Of a stretch of 35,408 nt of DNA, positions 1 to 7,240 are shown one piece after another. Position 1 is the first letter of the stretch. The number at the start of each line of letters is the position of its first letter. The notes under the pieces were generated by a model that did no database searches, was not told the DNA's origin, and saw nothing but the letters and a program-made list of their open reading frames with translations. A program made the translations under genes and the position numbers. Location: assembly GCA_934527255.1 (NCBI GenBank), contig CAKTAM010000004.1, forward strand, positions 1-35,408, written 5' to 3'. This stretch comes from an uncultured Oscillospiraceae bacterium (GTDB lineage Bacteria; Bacillota; Clostridia; Oscillospirales; Ruminococcaceae).

Positions 1-86
1 ACAAGACTGAGAATTTCCATAAGGTCAGAATAGGCAGACTTAACCTGTGGGGAATGTTTGGATATGAACTTGAAATCGTGTTTCAT
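1..86 (-). CDS. Unidentified protein, N-terminal fragment (cut by window edge)
   Basis: An open frame starts at an ATG (positions 86-84) and runs off the left edge, giving 28 residues that begin MKHDFKFISKHSPQV and end DLMEILSLV. An AAAGGA ribosome binding site lies 8 bases upstream, and a good promoter lies further up (145-173), so the start is well supported although little of the gene is visible. The fragment is charged, with no signal peptide or membrane segment. I do not recognise the family and assign no function. The DNA is clearly more AT-rich than the rest of the window and uses AT-ending codons, which could mean transferred DNA. Confidence 0.6.
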   Translation of the reverse strand, partial: MKHDFKFISKHSPQVKSAYSDLMEILSL

Positions 87-144
87 ATTATGAATCCTTT
101 CTTTTCCCATGCCGCCCATTCAGCTTTTCCCGCTAAATCGTTAT

Positions 145-173
145 AGGATACTCGCAAACGATACCCTTGTCAA
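145..173 (-). promoter_or_regulatory. Promoter of the left-edge gene
   Basis: On the reverse strand a consensus -35 TTGACA (173-168) is followed after exactly 17 bases by TATCCT (150-145), a 4/6 match to the -10 box. It lies just downstream of the tRNA-fMet terminator and about 60 bases before the ATG at 86. Confidence 0.6.
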
Positions 174-183
174 TACATTTAGG

Positions 184-222
184 CAAAAAAAGCGGATGTA
201 ACTGAAATCAGTTACATCCGCT
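184..222 (-). terminator. Rho-independent terminator of tRNA-fMet
   Basis: A perfect inverted repeat at 191-222 (arms AGCGGATGTAACTGA and its complement, two-base loop) is followed on the reverse strand by a run of T (A at 185-191 on the + strand). It sits directly behind the tRNA 3' end. Confidence 0.85.
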
Positions 223-227
223 CGATA

Positions 228-304
<77 letters not shown>

Positions 305-332
305 ATATGCGGCATTTTTTGAATGCTTAGTT

Positions 333-361
333 AGTATAACACTCTGCTCCCCGTTTGTCAA
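333..361 (-). promoter_or_regulatory. Promoter of tRNA-fMet
   Basis: Reverse-strand TTGACA (361-356), a 17-base spacer and TATACT (338-333). This is a near-consensus sigma-A promoter ending about 30 bases before the tRNA 5' end. Confidence 0.9.
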
Positions 362-649
362 GCCTTATTTTCACTTTTCCGGGCTGCATTTTGCAGAACT
401 GCAATACAGGCATGAACATCAGCAGAAAAGAGCGAAGCAAAAGGACCTGCCTGCACCAAAGCCACGCTGCTGTATCTCAGCCTTGAAAAAAGGATGGGCC
501 TGCCCCAATGAGCGGGCGGGAAAGCGGCCGCATTTTCTGCCAAGAACAGCAGGCGGCTGTGTGAAAATCCAAAGCAGGCGACGCGATCGCACGGCACGGT
601 GCAACACTGTCAGACTGCAAAAAAAGTGACGCTATCGCCATGCCGCACC
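362..649. other. Intergenic stretch, no gene seen
   Basis: DNA between the tRNA-fMet promoter and the rny promoter. The short open frames here lack ribosome binding sites and have low-complexity, Arg/Ala/Pro-rich translations; one runs through the tRNA gene. No RNA family, repeat or hairpin with a T tract was recognised. Confidence 0.6.
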
Positions 650-678
650 TTGACAATGACCTTTTTTCGTTTTACAAT
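650..678 (+). promoter_or_regulatory. Promoter of rny
   Basis: TTGACA (650-655), a 17-base spacer and TACAAT (673-678). A second perfect -10 hexamer, TATAAT, occurs at 710-715 with a weaker -35 (TTGTGG, 688-693), so there may be two start sites. Confidence 0.8.
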
Positions 679-745
679 AGATTTGTATTGTGGCCTTTTA
701 TAAGCAGGCTATAATATACTATAACCTATAAGGAGAATTCCCCGG

Positions 746-2293
746 ATGCTACCATACATTATTACTGCGTTGGTGGCAGCGCTTGTGGGTGTTGGAATTG
801 CTTTTCCTCTCGGCGTGAAGCATCGCAAAAAAATCGCCGAACAGAAAATCGGCTCTGCTGAAGCAGAAGCCATGAAAATCATTAACGACGCAATCAAGAC
901 TGCCGAACAGAAGCGAAAGGAATCTGCACTGGAAGCCAAGGACGAAATGTTTCGGATTCGTTCTGAGGCTGACCGCGAGATCAAGGAGCGCCGCAGCGAG
1001 CTGAACCGCCAGGAGCGCCGTCTTGACCAAAAGGAAGAAAACCTGGAGCGCAAAACTCAGTCGCTGGAAAAGAGCGAGGAGAACCTGAAAAAGCGTGCCG
1101 AGCTGACCGAGGCCAAGCTGGCCGAGGCCGAACAGCTGCGCGCCCAGCAGACCGAAAAGCTGGAATCCATTGCCGCGCTGACGCAGGCGGAGGCGCGCGA
1201 AATGCTGCTGACCCGCCTGGACGGCGAGCTGACGCACGAAAAAGCCGTGCGCATTGCCGCCTATGAGGCGCAGACCCGTGAAGAGGCCGAGGGTCTGGCG
1301 CGGGAGATGATCAGCCAGGCGCTGGCCCGCTGTGCGGCCGATCACACCGGCGAGGCCACCGTGTCGGTGGTGCCGCTGCCCAACGATGAGATGAAGGGCC
1401 GCATCATCGGCCGCGAGGGGCGCAATATCCGCGCGCTGGAGACCGCGACCGGCGTTGACCTGATCATTGACGACACGCCGGAGGCCATTACCCTTTCCTG
1501 TTTTGATCTCTACCGCCGCGAGGTGGCCCGGCAGGCGCTGGAAAAGCTGATCTCGGACGGACGCATCCATCCCGCCCGCATTGAGGAAACGGTGGAAAAG
1601 TGCCGCCGCGAGCTGGACGCTTCCATCAAGCGCGAGGGCGAGCGTGTGGTGATGGAGCTGGGCATTCACGGCATCCATCCCGACCTGATCAAGCTGCTGG
1701 GTCGGCTGCGCTATCGCACCAGCTACGGCCAGAACGTGCTGGAGCATTCCATCGAGGTCGCCTATCTCTCCGGCGTGCTGGCCAGCGAGCTGGGCGTCAA
1801 CGTGGGGCAGGCACGGCGCGCCGGTCTGCTGCATGATATCGGCAAGAGCATTGACCGCGACATGGAGGGCACGCACGTTTCCATCGGCGTTGACCTGTGT
1901 CGGAAGTACAAGGAAAACCCCGCCATCATCCACGCGGTGGAGGCGCACCACAACGATGTCGAGCCTACCTCGACGCTGGCTTTCATTGTCATGGCAGCCG
2001 ACGCCATCAGCGCCAGCCGTCCCGGCGCGCGGCGTGAGAACCTGGAAAACTACATCAAGCGGTTGGAGCGGTTGGAGGAGATTGCCTCCTCTTTCCCCGG
2101 TGTCGAGACCTCGTACGCCATTCAGGCCGGCCGCGAAGTGCGCATTCTGGTCAAGCCGGAGGCCGTCAGCGACGACGAGCTGGTCATTCTGGCCCGCGAC
2201 ATTGTGCTGAAGATCGAGGCCGAGCTGGATTATCCCGGTCAGATCAAGGTCAACGTCATCCGCGAAAACCGGGCGGTCGATTTTGCAAAATAA
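746..2293 (+). CDS. rny: Ribonuclease Y
   Basis: Membrane-anchored endoribonuclease that starts bulk mRNA decay in Bacillota. The 515-residue product has the full family layout: an N-terminal transmembrane helix (residues 4-23), a long charged coiled coil (about 30-190), a KH RNA-binding domain with GRIIGREGRNIRALE (218-232), and an HD domain with the metal-binding pair H363-D364 in LLHDIGKSID. Length is close to the B. subtilis protein (520). The ATG at 746 has AAGGAGA about 9 bases upstream and places the membrane helix at the extreme N-terminus, as expected. It has its own promoter and a strong terminator. The next gene, ymdB, is its usual neighbour and known regulatory partner in Bacillus. 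Confidence 0.97.
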   Translation: MLPYIITALVAALVGVGIAFPLGVKHRKKIAEQKIGSAEAEAMKIINDAIKTAEQKRKESALEAKDEMFRIRSEADREIKERRSELNRQERRLDQKEENLERKTQSLEKSEENLKKRAELTEAKLAEAEQLRAQQTEKLESIAALTQAEAREMLLTRLDGELTHEKAVRIAAYEAQTREEAEGLAREMISQALARCAADHTGEATVSVVPLPNDEMKGRIIGREGRNIRALETATGVDLIIDDTPEAITLSCFDLYRREVARQALEKLISDGRIHPARIEETVEKCRRELDASIKREGERVVMELGIHGIHPDLIKLLGRLRYRTSYGQNVLEHSIEVAYLSGVLASELGVNVGQARRAGLLHDIGKSIDRDMEGTHVSIGVDLCRKYKENPAIIHAVEAHHNDVEPTSTLAFIVMAADAISASRPGARRENLENYIKRLERLEEIASSFPGVETSYAIQAGREVRILVKPEAVSDDELVILARDIVLKIEAELDYPGQIKVNVIRENRAVDFAK

Positions 2294-2303
2294 CCCTTCA
2301 CAG

Positions 2304-2344
2304 GACCGTGCCAGAGCATATCGGCACGGTCTTTTTCCTTTTTT
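2304..2344 (+). terminator. Terminator after rny
   Basis: A perfect 9-bp stem GACCGTGCC/GGCACGGTC (2304-2312 and 2323-2331) followed by a T-rich tract (TTTTTCCTTTTTT). It separates rny from ymdB. Confidence 0.9.
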
Positions 2345-2482
2345 GCTTCGCGCCTGAGCCGCGGCATACGGCAACCGTTTTTGCTTTTTTGTGTAACCTT
2401 TTCGTTTCCTGCGGCACTAACCGTATGAATGGGCCGACGCCGCGGCGTGCGGCTGCCCGCGGCCCCTCAAGGAGAGCTTTTC

Positions 2483-3250
2483 ATGAATGTTTTATGTATC
2501 GGCGATGTGGTCGGCACACCCGGGGTCGAGCAGCTGCGCCGCTGCGTGCCCACCCTGCGCCGCCAGCTGGATGTGCAGGCGGTGATCGTCAACGCCGAAA
2601 ACGCCGACAAAAGCGGCACCGGGCTGACCCGCCGCCTGGCGGAGGAGCTGCTGCTGGGAGGCTTTGCCGACGTGCTGACCACCGGCAACCACTGCTTTCG
2701 CCGCAGTGATTCCTCCCTGTATGAGGAGTGCCCGCAGGTGCTGTGCCCGGCCAATTTTCCCGGGCTGCCGCTGACCTGCGGCCGCTGCACGCTGGACCTG
2801 GGCCGCGTGCAGCTGGAGGTGTACAACCTGCAGGGCACGGCCTTTCTGGAGGCGCTGCAAAACCCGTTCCTTCTGCTGGATGAGCTGCTGCGCACCAGCA
2901 CGGCGCGGCTGCGCATTCTGGATTTTCACGCCGAGGCGACCGCCGAAAAAAAGGCGATGGGCTTTTATGCCGACGGGCGGCTTTCGGCGGTTTTCGGCAC
3001 GCACACACATGTGCAGACGGCGGATGAACAGATTCTGCCGCAGGGCACCGGCTATATTACCGATGTTGGCATGACCGGCCCCTCGCTTTCGGTTTTGGGC
3101 GTGCGGCCGGAAAATGCCGTGCAGCGCCAGATGCGGCACATTCCCACCCGCTTTGAGGTGGCGGAGGGCCCCTGTGTGCTGGAGGGCGTGCTGTTCACGC
3201 TGGAGGAGGCCACCGGCCGCTGTACGGCCGTGCAACGCATCCGCCGCTGA
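2483..3250 (+). CDS. ymdB: YmdB-family metallophosphoesterase (cyclic nucleotide phosphodiesterase)
   Basis: Member of the YmdB/TIGR00282 calcineurin-like phosphoesterases. In B. subtilis the protein hydrolyses 2',3'- and 3',5'-cyclic nucleotides, influences RNase Y activity and affects motility and biofilm choice. The 255-residue product keeps the two-metal site: D8 in GDVVG, E39/N40 in NAEN, N69/H70 in GNH, H149 in DFHAEAT, and H174 and H176 in GTHTHVQTAD. The start at 2483 is chosen because AAGGAGAG lies 8 bases upstream and the protein then begins MNVLCIGDVVG like its relatives; the frame is open 18 codons further up without such a site. GNHCFR replaces the usual GNHTWD, a mild variation. 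I see no clear promoter in the 138 bases after the rny terminator. Confidence 0.93.
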   Translation: MNVLCIGDVVGTPGVEQLRRCVPTLRRQLDVQAVIVNAENADKSGTGLTRRLAEELLLGGFADVLTTGNHCFRRSDSSLYEECPQVLCPANFPGLPLTCGRCTLDLGRVQLEVYNLQGTAFLEALQNPFLLLDELLRTSTARLRILDFHAEATAEKKAMGFYADGRLSAVFGTHTHVQTADEQILPQGTGYITDVGMTGPSLSVLGVRPENAVQRQMRHIPTRFEVAEGPCVLEGVLFTLEEATGRCTAVQRIRR

Positions 3251-3379
3251 GTGCGGAAAACAGGCTTTCTGTGCCCCCTGCCTTTTCTCCCGCCGCCGTC
3301 CGCATTTTTTCACAGCGGCCGCCGTACTTCTGCCCCCGTACCGCACCCCGCGCCCATGCTTTTTGACAAGGAGCTTTTC

Positions 3380-5011
3380 ATGAACCACTTTCGCCTTGCT
3401 GCCCGGCTGCGCCGCCGCCTTCTGCGGGCCGCAGTGCTGGCGCTCAGCCTGTGCCTGCTGCTGACGGGCTGCGCCGCCGCGCCGGATGCCTCCTCGGCCA
3501 CGGAGGAGCCGGATTCCTCCGCCGAAGCGCCCGCGGCCGCGGCGTCGCTTTCCGACTATGCGTTCACCCTGCCCTGGTACCGGGGCGAGGGCTATAACCC
3601 TTACCTGACCGACAATTCGCTGACGGTGCAACTGGCCGACCTGCTGTTTGAAAAGCTGGTGGTCATTGACCCGGAGGCCCGGCTGGAATACCGGGTAGTA
3701 CGCGCCGTCACGGTGGAGGCGCTGACCGTCACGCTGACGGTAGATGCCTCGTACCGATATGCCGACGGTACCGCCGTCAGCGCACAGGATGTGGCTGCCT
3801 GCCTGCAGGCGGCCCGCGCCAGCAAGCTGTACAGCGGCCGCTTTGCCAACGTGACCGACATCCGCGCCGGAGAGGGCACGGTCACCGTTACGCTGACCCA
3901 GCCGGACGCTCTGTTTGCCTGGCTGCTGGATATTCCCGTCATGCCCGCCGGGCAGACGGCGCTGGAAAAGCCGCTGGCCAGCGGTCGCTACACCTATGCG
4001 GCGGACGGCGACGCACTGGTACCCAACCCGCTTTCCACCGCGGCAGCCCCCTTTGACCGCATCACCCTGTGCGAGATGACCGGCGCGGATGCGCTGGCCA
4101 ACAGCCTGAACATCGGCGCCATCAGCCTGTACGCCAGCGAGGGCGAGGCACTGGCCAACGGCATCAACTCCAGCCGACAGGCCAGCTACTATACCAACAC
4201 GCTGGTATTTCTGGGCTTCAACTCCATTGCGGTGCGCAGCTGGAAAACCACGGATGTGGACGGCGTGGAGACCTGGCATTCGCAGGAGACCGGTTCCTCC
4301 CCGCTGCTGGCGCAGGTGCAGGGCCGACAGGCGATCAACAACCTGCTGGACCGTTCCACCCTGCTGGAAAAGGTGTATTACAACCGCGGCCACATTGCCG
4401 ACGGTTATTTGAACACCGTCGGCCCGGCGGCCGGGCACGGCAGCCTGCATGCGGAGGCGAGGCCGGATGAGGCAGCCGCCGCGCTGGAGGCGCTGGGCTA
4501 TGCCAAAGGGCTGGACGGCTATTACCGCGCGCCGGGCGACGGCCCCGACGGGCAGCCCGTCCGCCTGCGCCTGCTGGTGTACACCGGCAGCAGCTACAAG
4601 CGTTATCTGGCGCAGCTGATCGCCGACGCGCTGGATCATGCGGGCATTCAGGTGGAAACGCAGGAATGCGACACGCTGGAGGCGTATCTGCAAAAAATCG
4701 CCGCGCTGGATTTTGACCTGTACATTGGGGAAATAAAGTTGTATAATGATATGGATCTGAGCGCCTTTTTTGCACAAACCGGCGCGGCGGCGCAGGGCCT
4801 GAGTCTTTCGGAGGCGCTGACCGAGCAATACGCCGCCTGGCGCGCCGACAACGGGCAGGCAGCCGCACTGGAAGCGGCGCTGGCAGCCGAAATGCCGTGG
4901 GCCCCTTTGCTGTGGCGCAGCGGCACACTGTATTACGCCAAGGCGTTGGATGGGTTTCGCCCATCGGTCAGCTCTGTTTTTTACGACCTGGGGCAGCTGC
5001 AGCTGAGCTGA
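3380..5011 (+). CDS. ABC transporter substrate-binding lipoprotein, peptide/nickel type (SBP_bac_5)
   Basis: Extracytoplasmic solute-binding protein of family 5, which usually delivers oligopeptides, nickel or related solutes to an ABC importer. The 543-residue product starts with a basic N-region and hydrophobic helix ending in the lipobox LLTGC (lipidated Cys at 31), then a Ser/Ala/Glu linker. The family core begins near YNPYLTDNSLTVQLADLLFE. AAGGAG lies 6 bases before the ATG at 3380; the frame is open to 3251, but the upstream part would bury the signal peptide behind a Pro-rich leader. No permease or ATPase gene is nearby, so it is an orphan here and may share a transporter encoded elsewhere. 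The ligand cannot be told from the sequence. Confidence 0.88.
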   Translation: MNHFRLAARLRRRLLRAAVLALSLCLLLTGCAAAPDASSATEEPDSSAEAPAAAASLSDYAFTLPWYRGEGYNPYLTDNSLTVQLADLLFEKLVVIDPEARLEYRVVRAVTVEALTVTLTVDASYRYADGTAVSAQDVAACLQAARASKLYSGRFANVTDIRAGEGTVTVTLTQPDALFAWLLDIPVMPAGQTALEKPLASGRYTYAADGDALVPNPLSTAAAPFDRITLCEMTGADALANSLNIGAISLYASEGEALANGINSSRQASYYTNTLVFLGFNSIAVRSWKTTDVDGVETWHSQETGSSPLLAQVQGRQAINNLLDRSTLLEKVYYNRGHIADGYLNTVGPAAGHGSLHAEARPDEAAAALEALGYAKGLDGYYRAPGDGPDGQPVRLRLLVYTGSSYKRYLAQLIADALDHAGIQVETQECDTLEAYLQKIAALDFDLYIGEIKLYNDMDLSAFFAQTGAAAQGLSLSEALTEQYAAWRADNGQAAALEAALAAEMPWAPLLWRSGTLYYAKALDGFRPSVSSVFYDLGQLQLS

Positions 5012-5070
5012 CGCCCCATTGCCCGGCGGCCCTGCCGCGCACCGTCTTTTGGAAGGGAGAGTGAACTGTT

Positions 5071-5415
5071 TTGATCAAACTGCAAAAACCTCTGGGTAAA
5101 ATTTACCTGACCGGCAGCTTTTTTGCCGAGCTGGTCAGCAACGCCGTTCAGAACTGCTACGGCGTTTCCGCCATGGCCCCGTGCGGCCCGGCCGATGTAG
5201 CACGCAGCCTTCTGCCGGATATTGCCCCCGAAAAGGGCGTGCGCGTGTTTCGGGAAAACGGCAACCTGTGCATTGAGCTGCACATCAAGGTGACCTATGG
5301 CGTCAATATTTCCGTCATTGTCAAAAGCATCATCCACAAGGTAAAATATGCCGTGGAGGATGCCACTGGCCTGCAGGTATACCGCATTGCGGTTTCGGTA
5401 GATGATATTGTTTAA
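5071..5415 (+). CDS. yloU: Asp23/Gls24-family protein YloU
   Basis: Small (114 residues) member of the Asp23/Gls24 alkaline-shock family, which in Bacillota is almost always encoded directly before the DAK-domain protein YloV/FakA, as here. Function is poorly defined; Asp23 relatives are linked to cell-envelope stress. The conserved core is visible: the CYGVSAMA segment near residue 30, then IELHIKVTYGVNISVIVKSI and the closing VKYAVEDATGL block. The start codon is a TTG at 5071: an in-frame stop lies at 5062-5064 and the next ATG would cut off the conserved N-terminus. The GGGAG at 5055-5059 is 11 bases away, so translation initiation may be modest. Only 16 bases separate it from fakA, implying co-transcription. 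Confidence 0.88.
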   Translation: MIKLQKPLGKIYLTGSFFAELVSNAVQNCYGVSAMAPCGPADVARSLLPDIAPEKGVRVFRENGNLCIELHIKVTYGVNISVIVKSIIHKVKYAVEDATGLQVYRIAVSVDDIV

Positions 5416-5431
5416 GGAGAGTATCCATACT

Positions 5432-7123
5432 ATGATCAACGGTTCCATTCTGAGAGACGCCATCATTTCCGCGGCCAACAACCTGCAGAACCAGAAGGCC
5501 AGCGTGGATGAGCTGAACGTTTTCCCCGTTCCGGACGGCGACACCGGCACCAACATGAGCATGACCATCGGCGCGGCCCGGCGCGAGCTGGAAAAGCTGC
5601 CGGATGACTGCACCGTCGCCGCTGCCGCCCAGACGGCCGCCTCGGCCATGCTGCGCGGCGCGCGCGGCAACTCGGGCGTCATCACCAGCCTGCTGTTCCG
5701 CGGGTTTGCCAAGGCGCTGGCCGGAAAAGAGCAGGCCGACTGCGCCGACATCGTGGCCGCCTTTGCAGGCGGCGTGGCCGCCGCCTACAAGGCGGTGATG
5801 AAGCCCACCGAGGGCACCATCCTGACGGTGGCCCGCGTGGCCAGTGAGCAGGCGGCCGCCTGCGGCGCGCAGGAGATGACCGCCCTGTGGGATGTCATTC
5901 TTTCCGCCGCAAAGGAGGCACTGGCCAAAACTCCGGAGCAGCTGCCCGTGCTGAAAAAGGCCGGCGTGGTGGATGCCGGCGGGCAGGGCTTCTGCGTCAT
6001 TCTGGACGGCATGTACAGCGTCATCTGCGGCAGCGGCATCATTGCCTGCGAGGAGGCCGCCGCGCCGCGCAAAAAGAGCACGGCCAATGTGGGCAAGGGC
6101 GTATATACCGCCGAGCTGAACCCCGATATCACCAACGGCTACTGCACCGAGTTTATCGTCAACAAGGCCGGCGGCTGCCCCAGTGCCGAAAAGCTGCGCG
6201 CTTTTCTGGAAAGCAACGGCGACAGTGTTGTCGTGGTAGATGATGACGAGATCATCAAGGCGCATGTGCACACGGAGGATCCCGGCCGCATTCTGAGCCA
6301 TGCGCTGGGGTACGGATACCTGACCAACCTGAAAATTGAAAACATGCACGAGCAGTACGCCGCCCGGCAGGCCGAAGCCCGCGGGCTGGAAAAGCAGGCG
6401 GAGGCCGAGGCAGAAGCGGCCCGCACCGGCGACGAGTTCCCCTATGCCGCCGTGGATGACGCCCGGCCGTACGGGTTTGTCAGCGTGGCGGCCGGTGACG
6501 GCCTGCGTGCGCTGTTCGGCGACCTTGGCGTGGATGCCGTGGTCAGCGGCGGGCAAACCATGAACCCCTCGACCGACAGCATTGTCTGCGCGGTGCAAAG
6601 TGTACCCGCCAAAACGGTGTTTGTGCTGCCCAACAACAAAAACATCATTATGGCCGCCGAGCAGGCCGCCAAAATTGCCGACCGCAAGGTGGTGGTGCTG
6701 CCCACCCGCACCGTGCCGCAAGGCATTACCGCCATGCTGAACTTTGATGCCGACAACAGCGTTGAAGAAAACCAGATGACCATGATGGATGCCGCCGACA
6801 AGGTGGCGACCGGGCTGATCACCTTTGCCGCGCGCAACAGCGACTTTGACGGCCATAAGATCAAAAAAGGTGAAATTCTGGCACTGGAAAACGGCAAGCT
6901 GGTCTTTACCGACCGCGAGCTGGAGCACGCCGTGCTGAAGCTGACGCGCAGCATGGTCGGCAAAAACACCGGCTTTGTCACCGTCATCAGCGGCGCCGAC
7001 GTTTCCAACGAGGCTGCCGAGGCCGTCTGCGAGGCGCTGCGCGCCAAGCTGGGCGCCGCCATTGAGGTCACGCATGTGGAGGGCGGCCAGCCGGTTTATT
7101 ACTATATGATCTCGGTGGAGTGA
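5432..7123 (+). CDS. fakA: Fatty acid kinase catalytic subunit FakA (YloV, DAK2 domain)
   Basis: ATP-binding subunit of the bacterial fatty acid kinase, which with a DegV-family FakB carrier makes acyl-phosphate from exogenous or recycled fatty acids for phospholipid synthesis. The 563-residue product has the DAK2 domain at the N-terminus with the nucleotide/Mg motif NVFPVPDGDTGTNM (residues 29-42) and GARGNSGVI, a middle domain with NGYCTEFIV, and a DegV-like C-terminal part ending near VEGGQPVYYYMISVE. Length matches B. subtilis YloV. The ATG at 5432 has TAAGGAGA 11-18 bases upstream; an earlier in-frame ATG at 5402 overlaps yloU and has no binding site. No fakB is in the window. Confidence 0.93.
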   Translation: MINGSILRDAIISAANNLQNQKASVDELNVFPVPDGDTGTNMSMTIGAARRELEKLPDDCTVAAAAQTAASAMLRGARGNSGVITSLLFRGFAKALAGKEQADCADIVAAFAGGVAAAYKAVMKPTEGTILTVARVASEQAAACGAQEMTALWDVILSAAKEALAKTPEQLPVLKKAGVVDAGGQGFCVILDGMYSVICGSGIIACEEAAAPRKKSTANVGKGVYTAELNPDITNGYCTEFIVNKAGGCPSAEKLRAFLESNGDSVVVVDDDEIIKAHVHTEDPGRILSHALGYGYLTNLKIENMHEQYAARQAEARGLEKQAEAEAEAARTGDEFPYAAVDDARPYGFVSVAAGDGLRALFGDLGVDAVVSGGQTMNPSTDSIVCAVQSVPAKTVFVLPNNKNIIMAAEQAAKIADRKVVVLPTRTVPQGITAMLNFDADNSVEENQMTMMDAADKVATGLITFAARNSDFDGHKIKKGEILALENGKLVFTDRELEHAVLKLTRSMVGKNTGFVTVISGADVSNEAAEAVCEALRAKLGAAIEVTHVEGGQPVYYYMISVE

Positions 7124-7145
7124 GCCTGCGCTTGCTTGTACTGTC

Positions 7146-7188
7146 AAAAGGGGTCGGCGCAGTCGCTCTGCGGCCGCCCCTTTTGTTT
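7146..7188 (+). terminator. Terminator after fakA
   Basis: An imperfect hairpin with outer arms AAAAGGGG and CCCCTTTT around GC-rich inner arms (GCGCAG and CTGCG), followed by TTTTGTTT. It lies 22 bases after the fakA stop, so recG may be read from a separate start or by read-through. Confidence 0.65.
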
Positions 7189-7240
7189 ACCGCAAAAAAG
7201 CCGCCCGCACAGCGGCCCGGCTGCACGGAGGTGTTCTGCA

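Noticed and set aside
2492..4828. A 778-codon reverse-strand open frame across ymdB and the binding protein
   Set aside because: It runs antisense over two well-supported genes and has His/Gln/Arg-rich content typical of shadow frames in high-GC DNA. The same applies to long antisense frames over rny, fakA, recG, dnaK, dnaJ, the MFS gene and the M28 gene.
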